A stretch of DNA of 64,000 bases from Torreya grandis (lineage: Eukaryota > Streptophyta > Pinopsida > Cupressales > Taxaceae): assembly GCA_037957365.1 (NCBI GenBank), contig JARHVA010007804.1, forward strand, positions 423,501 through 487,500, read 5' to 3'. Made by a program: the position numbers and the translations under genes. The notes below the pieces were generated by a model. That model saw only the letters and a program-made list of their open reading frames with translations, was not told the DNA's origin and did not search any database. This document shows positions 1 through 11,399 of the stretch, in pieces (positions within the stretch are counted from its first letter, which is position 1; the number at the start of each line of letters is the position of its first letter).

Positions 1-1789
1 GTAACCAAAATGACCTCTCGAAGGGAAAGATCCCAAGAAACATTTATGCATCATTTTAGGATTTTATTGAGTAAGTTTTAGTTTTGTAATATCACAATCC
101 ATTAAAGGATTATAGTGAATGGATATTGGAAGTAAAAATCTTGTTGAGAAAAGAGTGTTTGTAATATCAATTTTCTATGTGTATTGAATTTGCATGGCTG
201 AAATAGAGTACATGGTGTGCTTGTATACTCAAAGTGGTGGGAAGTTTTGTTATATGTTTGTTGATATTGTTTATGATAAAATTATATTCTCTAATTTGAG
301 ATGGATCGCATAAATTGAATTGGAATTAAGTCACTTGAAAGAGACAGACAAGTCTATCAAATAGGGTATGCTTACACATAATTTGTTCAAAGATTAGTCT
401 AAGTCATTAATCCTTTATTAAGTTACTATGGAGAATTTGGGAATGGAGAACATGTATGAATAGTTTTAATAATCTTGTTTAAATATATAGTTGGTGTAAG
501 TTGGACTTGTACAATTTTTATCATAAATCTTGCTCGTTGAAAGCACATAGTACATAAAGTCAGGATTCTATATACTGAGTTCTTTGTGTTGAATCTTGTT
601 TTGATTCAAATGTGATGGAAAGAGATTTTAAATAGGTTATAAAAGTCATATAAGGTGGTTAGAAACTCATTATAGTTTTTGGAGTCCTTTGATGTTGAAA
701 GACAGTGAAACCCTGTCTACCCTATTTTCAAATGGTAGAATGCAGTCTAAAAGGATTGAGTTTTCCTATTTGTGCATGATATGGGAGTTATAGAGACTCA
801 AATATACAATTAAAAAGTTTTAATAACCTCATACATACCTAAAATAATAATTGTATTATCTTGAAACCACTGGTTAGTCATTATATGTAATTTTATTTAG
901 TCTTAGTTTGTATAATCACATAAAACCCTAGCTATTAGGGTTCTGATCATAGAAGGAGATTCAACCCTAAAAAAATCCTAAAAATTTGTAATTTGTTTTG
1001 TATTAGGGTATAATAATATAATAATGTGGTTATAAACCTATACCCTTAATATTACATACTGTACTACCCTATATGTAGTTTATTAGCTTAAGAGACCTAG
1101 TGAGATAAGGGATAAAGAGAAAAGTTGGACTTAGGAGAAGTGTTGAGGGGAAAAAATAGATTTAAAAGTAATATTGGCCAAAAGGGTGGTCAAATATAGT
1201 CTTTTTTTGGTCAAATCATAGACATAATGGTCAAACTCCGGAACTTTATGCATTTGGAGGACTCATTAGAGTGTTAGGTAAGCCTACATGTAAAAGTCTT
1301 TACAAAATAACCTAACCTAAGATTTTGTGTGATGAAATGACATGAAAAAGGGTAATAAAAAATATTTATTTTTCCTTAATGAGACTATGTACGGAACATA
1401 ATAAGATATTTTCCCCAAAATAGGGCTATAAGCCAAGACAAAGGCTAGAGAGAGAAATTTGAGGAAAGACAAGAGAGAGTAAGGTTAAAAGGTTGGAATT
1501 GTGTTATGTGAGTAGGATAAGGAGTCCTGAGGTTTTTTATAAAATATTGAGCAAGATTAGTTGATAATTGCTTTGATAAAGATCTTGAACACTTACAATC
1601 TAAGGCAAAGCTCTACATCAGGTCTCATTTATCCTTCCTACTTGACCACACACATCTATTCACCATTCAACCTATAATACCAAATTTACACTCTTAGTAG
1701 ACCTTACAATCTAGGTTATGATGTCTACATGTGATCCAAAATCTTGTTAGGTTAGCAACACCCATGGTTATAACATTTTTTACTAAAGC
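1..1789. other. AT-rich noncoding DNA
   Basis: I see no protein domain in any frame and no structured RNA. The stretch around 1,380-1,530 (AGAGAGA runs, short GGG tracts) resembles LTR leader sequence. It could be the decayed 5' part of TE-A, whose gag I cannot find, but no terminal motif or primer-binding site supports this. Confidence 0.5.
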
Positions 1790-2470
1790 AATGTCTCTTT
1801 AGCCATAGTTTCCATTTTAGAGCTCCTACAATATTTTGACATATATACAGACATTTTTTTATGCTACACTTCATGATACTCATGTGCCTCAAACATCTGA
1901 TCTAGCTTATGTTACTTCCATAATTAATAATATGAAATGGACTAGAGATCATATTTCATTCAAAAGGGTAGATCTCCCACCTAAATACATCATAGATTTA
2001 CACTTGCCTCTCTACATTGCATTATGAATTAACAAGGTAGGTGTCAAATGGGTTCTAATAAATAATGGACCAGGTTTGAACACTTGTAACATTTATTTTA
2101 TTCATATTTTTACTACAAATGTTAAGTATTTGTATATTTATGATATGAACATCTAAGGGTTTAATAATATTGCACACAAAGTCTTGGATCAAATCACACT
2201 AAACCTTACATTGGGGCCTAGAATGATACCTGAAACATGTCAAGTTATGCCTAATGACCTTAATTATAATATCTTTCTCAAAAGACCATAGATTTATGAT
2301 ATGTACACAATTTCATCCACTTTACATGCATATTTAAAATTTATTTAAAATGGTCATATCTACACTTTTCCTATGGATAAAGAACCATTCAAATATTGTC
2401 AACAAACATATCCTTCACATAATTATATTCCTCACATGGATTTTTCTACAACACCACTCTAGTATACTGT
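1790..2470 (+). pseudogene. TE-A aspartic protease region (decayed)
   Basis: This is a remnant of the retropepsin that would cleave the polyprotein. A 63-residue open stretch (1836-2027) ends in DLPPK, the segment that precedes the protease in Tat-like elements. After one stop, the same frame reads VKWVLINNGPG near 2,043-2,075. That matches the usual hydrophobic-Asp-(Asn/Gly)-Gly active-site motif, but with Asn in place of the catalytic Asp. About 50 codons on, a segment at 2,211-2,340 matches the protease C-terminal half (GPRMIPETCQVM, then FLKRP where LGRPW is usual, then STLH). Several stops lie between. The family match is by motif and spacing only. Confidence 0.7.
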
Positions 2471-2894
2471 TAATAAATAATGTATTATTTCATTAGATGC
2501 CTCTAGATCACATGATAATAAGTTCATTATCCTTTTGCATCAAGATACTTCTAAAAAATGGGTTACATAGGATAGGCCTTGGCAAAGATGAGTAATGAAT
2601 CCTTAATCCCATTAAATAATATGACCAATAGGGTAGACAAGGACATGGATATAAACATAACACATCTAATTCCATGTCCTCTCACCATATTATTAACATA
2701 TTTTTATTTTCACAACTATTCTATGAGTAATTGATATAATAAACTATGTTTGTACACTCTCAATTATTTACCCTGATCTTATCAATGATATGACTTCTCT
2801 AGATCTACATAATTTTGATGAATTCATTAATGAAAAGGATATATTATAGATACTATGGGAATACAAGGATCTCCCTTCCTTCTATAATAAGAAT

Positions 2895-3900
2895 ATGTTC
2901 CCTCATTCCACAAATTCCCAAGAATTATTTTGTGAGAATTCTAATGATTCAGATGATATTTTAGCTAACATAGTTTATACTATCCCTATAACACAATACA
3001 TAATGAATCGATCTAAATTAATTAATAAAGAGACATTCAAATTCAATTATGTCATATATACTCATACTCATATCATAGTAGTGGATGATGCCTTACATAA
3101 AAGAGATACAAACATTCATCATATTTTAAAAGACTTTCTTGAAGTTTTCACTTGGGATTATTTGTATATGGCTGACATTGATCCCTCAATCTTAGTACAC
3201 AAGATTACACTCTATCCTGATGCCAACCTAGTTAAACAAAAAATTCAAAACATGCTTCCTAAATTTGTTCTTTTAGTCAAAGATGAGATCTAATGACTAT
3301 TGGATCCTGGTTTCAATTCACCACTTGCTCATCCCCAGCTCATCCCCAGTCACTTTCTAATTTGTCCCTGTTATAAAATCCAACATCCAAATTTTATATT
3401 ATTTTGATTCTAGAGACCCAAAAAAATCATTTCCTAAGGATTAATTTCCTCTACCCAACATCTCTATGATAATCAAATCTATAATAAGATAAAAAATTCT
3501 CTCCTTATGAATGGCTTCATTGACTATAATCAAATTAAGATCGTTTAAAAAGATAATGAAAAAAATTACTCTACCACATCATGGGGAAATTGTTTCTATA
3601 TAGTCATGCCTTTTGGATTAATAAACATAGGAAAAACAAACCAATGAACAATGACACATATATTTTATGATATCATTCATAAAAAAATTAAATATTATGT
3701 CAATGATTTGCTTTCACAATGAAAAGAACAACATCATGCCACAAAGATATGATAAATTTTTGAAAGACTAAGGAAATATAATGTAATATTCAATCCTAAG
3801 AAATGAATATTTTGGGTTTAATTATATCAACTTTGGGATTTAAAATATCTCAACACAGTATCAAGGATGATTATAAGAAATTAAAAGCAATAATAGACAT
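2895..3900 (+). pseudogene. TE-A reverse transcriptase (decayed)
   Basis: This is a remnant RT. The 132-residue open stretch at 2895-3293 ends in the standard entry to gypsy RT: FLEVFTWDYLYMADIDPS, then VHK and VKQK. Downstream, in shifting frames, are GFIDYNQIKI (about 3,515-3,545; family GYNQI), SWGNCFYIVMPFGL (about 3,580-3,620) and KYYVNDL (about 3,690-3,710). The last is the catalytic box, where YVDD is expected. Its first Asp is Asn, a GAT-to-AAT change that removes a metal ligand. FNPKK follows near 3,790. Stops and frameshifts throughout show it is dead. The order protease-RT-RNase H is Ty3/gypsy-like. Confidence 0.85.
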
Positions 3901-4081
3901 GCCTCTTATCAATTTATAGTAACCTCATTCCCTATAAGGCACGATTTAGGAAATACATTATTTTGAGGCACAACTCATAAATAAGACTCAATCATTTACC
4001 ACATTTATTAAAAAGGATAAAAATATAGAATGGGATATCACATGTCAAGAAATATTTGACACAATCAAATAATACCAGCTA

Positions 4082-4470
4082 AACCCACTTATCCTGGTAC
4101 CATCAACACCTAAAAGTCTTATTATATTTTACCTCTTAATAATAGATCATGTCGTCAGTACACTCTTATCATAACATGATGATCAACATAAAGAGAAGGC
4201 CATTTAATACATTAGTTGTACACTTCTTGACTAAGAATGAAATTATCCAATAATATAAACACATTGTTTGGTACTTGTATTTACTACTCAAAAGATCTGA
4301 CACTATAAGATTAAAAAAATGAGACACAATTCATTACAAAATTTGATCCTTTAAAGTTCCTCATGTCAAAACCACATATCTTTTGTTGTATTAAAAAATG
4401 GGTTATGTTACTTAGAGAGTTTGACCTCAATATTGTCTTATAAAAATTAGTAAAAGGATAGATAATTGTA
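4082..4470 (+). pseudogene. TE-A first (gypsy-type) RNase H (decayed)
   Basis: This is the connection/RNase H region that follows RT. The frame from 4,082 reads PLILVPSTPKSLIIFY, then a hydrophobic strand, HDDQHKEKA, YISCTLLD and LVLVFTTQKI. These match the gypsy RNase H pattern of a proline-valine entry, a Q-E/D-D turn, an SRTL-like block, and an LALVFA helix with QKLRHY. At least six in-frame stops interrupt it. By position and sequence this is the RNase H shared by all Ty3/gypsy elements, distinct from the second domain at 4,560. Confidence 0.7.
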
Positions 4471-4559
4471 GATCAATTAGAATCAACCCCATTATTGGAC
4501 ACAAATCTTATCAACAATGATTTTATGGATGACTTCACAACATATAACACCACTTATGA

Positions 4560-4985
4560 TATGTGGATAATGTTATTTGATGGTTCTAAATGTGCATTTG
4601 GTATTGGAGTAGGAATTATTTTCATCAACCCACTTGGGCACACAATACCACTTACTTATTGACCTAGTTTTTCATGTACCAAAAACATCACAAAATATGA
4701 AGTTTTTATCATAGGCCTTAAAAAAATCAAGATTTCTAGATCATATCAATTAAAGCTTACGGGGATTCAAAACTAAATGTCAATCAATTTATATATATCT
4801 ACCAAACCAAATAAGAATCCCTCATTCCCTGAAATAATATGGTTCAATTTCTACAAAATCTTATTGAAAACTTATCTTTTGAAAACATTCCATGTAAGGA
4901 TAATCATCATGCCAATGCAATGGCTAGTGAAACATCATTGATCCCCATTGACATAGATGAAGAATATTATATATTCACTATTAAA
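4560..4985 (+). pseudogene. TE-A second RNase H (Tat-type, decayed)
   Basis: This is a second RNase H, of the kind found in plant Tat elements. MLFDGSKCAFGIGVGIIF at 4,570-4,625 carries the first catalytic Asp (FDGS). TKYEVFIIGLK near 4,690-4,725 is the Glu helix, usually AEYEA-GL, with Lys at the residue before Tyr. AYGDSKLNVNQ at 4,755-4,790 carries the third acidic residue. HHANAMASETS near 4,905-4,935 is the C-terminal helix where ADA-LA is usual, with Asn for the final Asp. Two frameshifts and several stops separate these blocks. Its place between the first RNase H and integrase is the standard Tat order and contrasts with TE-B. Confidence 0.72.
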
Positions 4986-5239
4986 TGATTGTAATATCCA
5001 TCAATGTTTCCTATGTGGACATCATAGCTATAATGGTTCTAGTTACCACAAAAATCACAACATCTGAATGATTCTCTGATATATACAATTTTATACATAA
5101 ATCTATTACACTAGATATTTTCACAAGAAACAAAAAATGCAAATTACAATGAATCTCCCTCCAATATGTCATTATTAGTAGGGACTTATTTAAAAGGTAT
5201 TTTTGGGTACACTTAATCTAATGTTTGATATATGAGGGA

Positions 5240-5530
5240 GCTAAGTTAGATGTCAAATAGATGCATGATAGTGAATGTGGTGGTCATTTTAGTGGTAAAA
5301 TGATGTCACACATATTACTCAAACAAGATTACTATTGGCCCACCATAGAACAAGAATGCCAAGAAGATGCCATGTTATGCATAAAATGTCAATGCCATGG
5401 AAATCTAAACCTTGTCCCTTTGTATCAAATACAATCCATAGTATCCCATGGCTATTCATGCTATGGGGTTTTAATCTAATCAATAAGATAAATTGAAAAT
5501 CTACAAGAGGTCACAAATTCATTATCACAG
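5240..5530 (+). pseudogene. TE-A integrase, N-terminal part (interrupted by TE-B)
   Basis: This is the zinc-binding domain and start of the catalytic core of the integrase. An open stretch at 5261-5479 reads HDSECGGHF, then DYYWPTIEQE, then CIKCQCHGN. This is the H-H-C-C zinc finger with its YYWPT signature. The core begins near 5,446 in a neighbouring frame with PWLFMLWGFNLI, where the first catalytic Asp of G-L-D-L-I-G is Asn. GHKFIIT follows up to 5,530, and the TE-B insertion begins in the next codon. The rest of the core lies at 15,560-16,345. Confidence 0.88.
5526..5530. repeat. TE-B target-site duplication, left copy
   Basis: CACAG lies directly before the TGTTGGG terminus of TE-B and recurs exactly at 15,560-15,564 after its other end. 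A 5-bp duplication is normal for Ty3/gypsy integration. Confidence 0.92.
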
Positions 5531-7435
5531 TGTTGGGTGAATATTTTTTCATCAACTGGCTACTGGCAAAATGGTTATATCAACCATAGCATAAGGATAT
5601 TTATACGGCAAAATGGATGTGGTGACCAAAGCCAAAATGAGACAAATCTCTCCTCTTAGCAAGGGGAGGTTCCCTATAAAATACTAATATAAGCTAAAAA
5701 TAGAGACAGGGGTGAAATTAGACCATCTATCTCTCTTTTTTTAGAGATAATGTTCACAAAATAGAGGAGAATTTTGGTGTAATTAATGAAGGAAATTCTC
5801 TTCTTTTAGAGATAATATTCATCAAATAGTATGAATTTTTCTTGGGTAATAACTCTAACCACAAGCAACCCATGAAAGTACAAAGTCTTTCATTATTTCT
5901 CCCACTGATTTAGGACAAGGAAACTATAGAATGAAGTGTAGCCCAAAGTTTCCACCTAAAACTACAATAGAGTAAAAGATTACGAAAGATAAGGGGAGCT
6001 CAAAGTCTCTCCAGTATCCTTTACATAAAACACAGACTGAAGACAATTATGGTAGCACAAAGTCTCCCACAGTCAGCTTTAGGACATCTTCCAGCTTATT
6101 TCCACTTGTTCTGCTTATTTAATTAAATGGAAAAGATTGTATTTAGGAAAAATACATAAGAATAATTTCATAGATAACACAAGCTATTTCAACACAAAGT
6201 CTAAAAGGTCACTTGCTTTCTCATTCACTTAACAAAATATGATTAACAGTCTGAGCTCAAAGTCTTAAGAATGCCTTTCAATTTGGTCAGAGCTTCACTT
6301 CTTAATAACAGAAAGATCACCTTTCTCTACAAAATGAGAGTTTACAATATATAGCATCCAAAGAAAGTCTTGGGTGCTTGTTTTCATGAAATGGCCCATG
6401 TTGCATTGAATGCGTTAAACGTTCTATGAAAGGGCCATGCTGGAATAGGTTATTGGCCTTAACTTTGGCATTCTAAATCATCTCAAATGTCTGCTTCTAA
6501 GCATGGGTTGTCTGGTCTTCTTTATGATGCTTACACGGATGTCCATTCACCTTTACTTAATGATTAAAAATAAGCCGTACCATTGAATGCTTGTGTTCTC
6601 TGAGGTCTACCTGGCAGACTATTCCACCTACTGGAATAACTCTTCAACAAATGTTTTTGGATTTTCTATAGTCATTCCCTCTTTCCTTGCTATATTTTGT
6701 CTCTTCCTGGTGATCTGAGCTCTCAGGGCTATCTTCTTACTTTCTGTTGGCGCCTTCAACTCCTTTTTTGGCTAGTCACTAAGTTTGTTCTTAGGTCTAT
6801 GATATTTTTTGAAAATCAACGGTTATTCCATCACCCTAAATTTGATGTCCATAGGGACATCACTGGTTGCATGAACCACTTTAAACCTTAAACCTTGAAC
6901 TCTTTTGGTTTAATGGTTCAAAGTTCAACAGTTTAGTGATTCAATGTTTTGTAAAGGGCTATGTTCACTTAGTTTTCTTTTGTACACTCAAGGTTTCATT
7001 GAACTAATTATTTGAACCATTTAGTTGAACATTTTTCTAGAATATTTTTCTTCATCCATTCGCTCAAAGCTTCTACTGAAACTTTGAACTTTGAACCCTT
7101 CAAACTCGTTAAACCCATTGAACCTTTCGAAGGCAGTGTTCAATGGTTTACTGGTTCATTCCAATTATTTGAACCACACCGTTAAGTATTTTTATTGAAC
7201 CTCAGTGTTGAACCATCCTCAAAACACTTAACAAATGCCTTAAGAACTTTGAACTTCCCTTTGAGAAAGCCCACCTATTGAACCTGCAATTTCCTTAGCT
7301 AAAAAGGCTTGATTATTTGAAAAACTTAACTGCTCAGAACATTTTGAAAAAAAGAAAGAGACTATTTTGGCTTGTAGGACCAAAAATGGTCAACATGTTG
7401 TCCACAAAAATAAGTGACTAATTTTGGGAACAATA
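5531..7435 (-). repeat. TE-B 3' LTR
   Basis: It begins TGTTGGGTGAAT and ends GGGAACAATA, where the partner LTR ends GGGAACAACA. It is collinear with 13,652-15,559 over its whole length (1,905 against 1,908 bp). About 6,880-7,270 is crowded with TTGAAC and its complement GTTCAA. I cannot see a clear polypurine tract just inside the LTR (7,436 onward), so the 3' internal end may be damaged. Confidence 0.93.
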
Positions 7436-7753
7436 GCTGGCTCGAATTGGGGAACTTCTATCGATTGAAATTTTGAAACAATTAAAGGGAGTAGAATCCA
7501 AAATCTTAGTGCCTTTATCTATGCCATTGGGCTACAGAGTCATGCTTACCCAAAAAGAAAGGTGCCAAAAATAAATGAACAACACAAAACAAAGAAAGAC
7601 TATACATATGTACAATTGGACTTATCTGATACTTCAAGGATTGAAGTGCTTCAAATGCTACCCATTGTGAGGTAGTGTAAATAGCATTCCATCTTGATAT
7701 TTTAGCAAGAAACTATTTTAACCGTTTAATCAATGAATGGAAAATGGACCTCT

Positions 7754-8930
7754 TCATAAGGAATCTGATTTTCCATGCATTCCTTTTGGTTCTCTCCTCT
7801 TATCCCATAACAATACTTGATCTCCAATTTGAAAATCACGAATCCTTTCTTTTTGGTCGAAGAGTTTCTTTACCAGAATTTGATGTGCAACAATACGATC
7901 CACCACCACAGTTTGCTGCTCATTTAATTCAATCAAGCACATGATCCTCTTGTCGATGGAACTTTCAAAAGTTGAATCTTCTACTACCTTTGCCAAATTT
8001 AATGCTGGTAATTCCAAGGTGATTGGTATCTCTGCATTTAAACCATACAAAAGTTAAAATGGTGACATACCTATCACCCTTTTGGGTGTAATCTTATATG
8101 CACATAAAGCATCAAGTAATGGTTTATGCCAAGTTCTCTGATTGTTATCTACCAGCTTCTTGATAATGGTCACTAGGTTCTTGTTGCTTGATTCTACTTG
8201 ACCATTTCCTTATAGGTAATAGTCAGAAGATTGGGAGAGGATAATCTCATAATAGTAGCAGAATTGGGTAACTTCATGAGAAGAGAAATAGGCTGCATTG
8301 TCTGTTACAATCTTGGTTGGGACTCCAAATTGAGAAATAATGTTTTCCTTAAGGAAATTACATACCACTTCTGAAGTAGCGTGCTTTACTGGAATGGCTT
8401 CCACCCACTTGGTAAAATAGTCTGTGGCTGTGAGAACATAGTCATGTCCAACACTCAAGGATGGGTTTATAGTGATAATTAAATCAATTTCCCATTGTTG
8501 AAAAGGCTCTTCAATTACCACAGGCTTGAGAAGTAGCACGGCCAACTTGGGTTTCCCAAAGAACTATTGACACAGCTCGCATCTACGCATCTAAGTGTAT
8601 GAATCTTAAAACAGAGTAGGCCAATAGTACCTAGCTCATAGAATATTATGGGTAGTTATAGGTGCCAAAAAATGTCCTCCACAAGCTAAATTATGGAAAG
8701 ACTCCAAAAGTTTGCTCTGTTACACTTTATCCACACAATGAAGAAACACCTCATCAAGGCTCCTCTTATACAAACCATTATCCCACAAGACAAAGTTAGC
8801 AGCTTTCAACTTAACATTCATCTTTTTTTTACAAGACAGGTGAGTAGGACATTCACCATAGGTAAGGAAATGAGAAATATTGGAATACCACTCATTCATA
8901 GTGATGACAAAGAGAAATGTAGGCATGTCT
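7754..8930 (-). pseudogene. TE-B integrase (nearly complete, broken by stops)
   Basis: This integrase would insert the cDNA into the genome. Reading down the - strand, 8926-8720 gives EWYSNISHFLTYG and LYKRSLDEVFLHCVD. Near 8,680-8,580 come ACGGHF, YYWPT and a C-x2-C pair (CELC), forming the zinc finger, broken by stops. The open stretch 8545-8210 reads QWEIDLI (first catalytic Asp), DYFTKWVEAIP and VTDNAAYF (second Asp). One TAA later, GNGQVESSNK carries the catalytic Glu, so the D-D-E triad survives. The open stretch 8050-7754 is the C-terminal part, with YGLNAEIP and FQIGDQVLLWDKRR. Stops look like CAA-to-TAA and TGG-to-TAG changes. Confidence 0.9.
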
Positions 8931-9082
8931 TCAACCTCTATTTCTTCATGCCCTACTTCTTCTAGTATGTTATTAGTAATTAATTAGCATAAACCTCTTC
9001 CCTATACAAGCTTCATAGATTTGATAACAAGATCAAACTCTTAGATTTTAGCAATCTAATTACCTCTTTTAGTTTCAAAATC

Positions 9083-9345
9083 CTATTGAGTTAGAATGGA
9101 CTTTACTATTGTATCATCAACCAGAGCAATAGTACGTGAGTTTAGGATGTAAAAATGAAAGTGTTTTACTGCCTTAACCATATCATGAGCATGCTTCTCC
9201 ATGTTTAAATATTTTAGCTCATGAGTTTTGAGAGGACAACTCATGAAAGATATGGGGGACTCCACACCTTTGTTCTGTTGAACCAAAATAGCTGAAGCAT
9301 GTGTTCAGAAGCATAGCTATATATTATGAAGTCTTTGGTGTAATC
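9083..9345 (-). pseudogene. TE-B gypsy-type RNase H
   Basis: This RNase H is attached to RT. The segment following RT near 9,340 reads DFIIYSYASE. The open stretch 9286-9083 then gives VQQNKGVESPISFMSCPL, LKYLNMEKHAHDMVKAVKHF and the terminal SILTQ. These match the YxxASE entry, the QQ-x-G turn, the E-K-x-A helix and the KYIL/SILTQ end of gypsy RNase H. Between here and the integrase zinc finger the sequence reads as an ordinary spacer (GNWIAKI-x-EFD). No second RNase H follows, unlike TE-A. Confidence 0.82.
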
Positions 9346-10290
9346 AGGACAAACCAAGACTGGAGCATGGGTAATAGCTTCTTTGATGTCTTGAAATGCT
9401 GACTTGCCTTCTTCAATCTAGCTGAAATTAGCTTTACCCTTCATCATGTTGATAATGTGGTGAGTCTTTTCTATGAATTCAAGAATGAACCTTCGTAGAA
9501 AATTCACCTTTCCAAAGAAAGAATGGACTGTAGTCTTAATTTCAGGAAGAGTAAGATCTTGGATGGATTTGACTCTTTCTAGGTCAATCTTTATGCCTTC
9601 TCAGGATATAGTGTGACCAAGAAGTTTACCTTCTATAACCCCAAAAATTAACTTCTTGGGATTAAGAGAAATACCATTTTGCCAACATCACTTCAACACT
9701 TGTTGTAGATGATGCACATGATCAGGATGATATTTAGAAAAAACTATCAAGTCATCAAGGTATACCACACTGAACTTCTCCATTTCATTTCTAAAGGTAA
9801 GATCCATCACTCTCTAGAAGGTGTCACCAGCATTGATCAAGCCAAAAGGCATTCTATGATATGCAAAGGTGCCCTAAAGTGTAGTGAAAGTGGTCTTATG
9901 TTGGTCTAATTCACCAACTTTCACTTTTTTGGTCTACTTCACCAACTTTCACTTGATTATATCCTAAAAAACTATCTAAAATTGATAACATCTATGTGCC
10001 AGTCACTATATGTAGCAGCTGATCCATGATGGGCAGGGGATAGTTGTCTTTTAAAGATGACTGATTCAAATTTCTAAAATCAACATACAAGAAAATTTAT
10101 CCATTCTTCTTTATCACATGGACTATGTTCACAATCTAGATGTAATGATGGATTGGGAAAATAATTCTTGCATTCAACATTTTCTATATCTCAGAAAGAA
10201 TAGTGCCTGATATCTTGGGGTTGTACTACCTTTGTTTCTACTTGTGAGGCAACAACCCAATCTTGAGGGGAATTTCATGCTAAATTTATT
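9346..10290 (-). pseudogene. TE-B reverse transcriptase
   Basis: This RT would copy element RNA into DNA. On the - strand, about 10,090-9,960 reads VDFRNLNQSSLKDNYPLP, then a helix and LDSFLGYNQVKV. After a 28-bp tandem duplication (9,903-9,954) it continues DQHKTTFTTL, GTFAYHRMPFGLINAGDTF, and VVYLDDLIVFS with YLDD at 9,762-9,751. Then come SLNPKKLIFGV, KLLGHTIS and FFGKVNFLRRFI. The catalytic box is intact. Stops occur where Trp, Gln or Arg is expected, and the duplication shifts the frame between GYNQV and DQHKT. Confidence 0.92.
9903..9954 (-). repeat. 28-bp tandem duplication inside TE-B RT
   Basis: A unit starting GGTCTA and ending TTCACTT occurs at 9,903 and again at 9,931, with one mismatch over 24 bp. 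The 28-bp step is not a multiple of three, so it breaks the RT frame. It looks like a slippage event after insertion. Confidence 0.85.
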
Positions 10291-10794
10291 CAATCTTGAG
10301 AGATTTTAGATCATCATAAGAGTATGCCAAAACATCAATGTAATGGTGAAGCAAGGTAATAAATTTGAGTTTTTCATTAGGAGTGCAATAATTCTCGATG
10401 TTGACCATTTTAGGATTATCTTATGTACTTAAATTTATTTGATAAAAATCTTTAGAGGATTTTAAGTCCATTTGTGGCTTCTTGATACACCTATCATGCT
10501 TATCAAATAGCTTCTCAAGAGAAACTAATCCTTTGGGAATTTTATTCCCTTTGAGATGAAGGAACTTTTTGCTAGTTTTCAAATTTGTTTCAGGAGCTGA
10601 TTCCCATAGTGGAGATTCACTGCCTTCAAAATGAAGCTTCTCAAAGTTGTCCATATATTCTAAAAAAATAATTATTTGGTTTTCACCATTAAATACCTAC
10701 CAATGGTTGGTATTATCTGGTACACTTGGTCAAAAAACTAGCTCAATAATGTACTTATGCTCTTTAAAATCTTGGTGAGGAACCCTGAGAGTTG
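10291..10794 (-). pseudogene. TE-B polyprotein linker between upstream RNase H and RT
   Basis: This is coding-like sequence joining the RNase H at 10,795 to RT. It contains PSVPDNTNHW near 10,725 and the open stretch 10654-10421 (MDNFEKLHFEGSESPL, then KIPKGLVSLEKLFDKHDR). It leads into DDLKSL and the EIPLKIGLLPHK entry of RT near 10,290. The KGLVSLEKLFD block looks like the usual segment before gypsy RT. I do not recognise a separate catalytic function. Confidence 0.6.
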
Positions 10795-11160
10795 CAGAGA
10801 TGGCCAAAGAATCAACTCAATTGTTAAATTCTCTAGGCATGGTAGAAATAATAAAAGCATCAAAACTTTCAAGACATTCCCACACTTCATTGCAATAATG
10901 TCACAACATTTCATTCTTAGTTTGATATAGATTTCTCACCTGACAAACCACTAGCTCAGTATCTCCCCGGGCATGAAGAAGTTTGATGCTTTCAGCTTGA
11001 GAAACCTTGAATTTGAGTAGCAAAGATTCATACTCGGTGTTGTTGTTAATATTTATAAACTACAACTTGTATGAGTAGGGAAAAATATCTCCTTGAGGAG
11101 ATATCAAAACAACTCTAGCTCTAGAACCAGTAGAAGAATTGTTGCCATCAAATTCAAGAA
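10795..11160 (-). pseudogene. TE-B second RNase H, located upstream of RT
   Basis: This is an RNase H fold readable in one frame across three stops (TAG, TGA, TGA). From 11,155 it reads LEFDGNNSSTGSRARVVLIS (first Asp in FDG). It continues NNNTEYESLLLKFKVSQ (Glu), LLHARGDTELVVCQVRNLYQ (third Asp), and PREFNN, stop, VDSLAISAT (fourth Asp), ending near 10,795. All four catalytic acidic positions are present. By sequence it matches the second RNase H of plant Tat elements, which in TE-A lies after RT and the gypsy RNase H. Here it lies between protease and RT. Domain identity is well supported. Whether this order is already described I cannot confirm. Confidence 0.88.
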
Positions 11161-11399
11161 TCTAGACATCATTAGAATCTGATCTTCTATCAAATTTTTC
11201 TTCATTAGAGATGGAAGATCATTTTTCATTTATATTTCACCCTACCAATACTTCTGATGTCTTGTCTAAATTTTTTGGATTGTCACCTAGTAAACTTTCA
11301 TTTGCTAAAATAGAAACATCTTCAGTAGACAGAAAGTAATTACTACCCATGCCTAAAGATTCAAATAGAATTTGAGCTTTAGGGGCTGATGTTTGGGTG

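Noticed and set aside
1..12. Window begins GTAACC, like the TGTAACC start of the probable TE-A LTR
   Set aside because: Similarity stops after a few bases (AAAATGACC against ACCTAAAAG), so it is a coincidence.
7744..7944. + strand open stretch opposite the TE-B integrase
   Set aside because: The - strand frame carries the integrase C-terminal motifs; this is its shadow.
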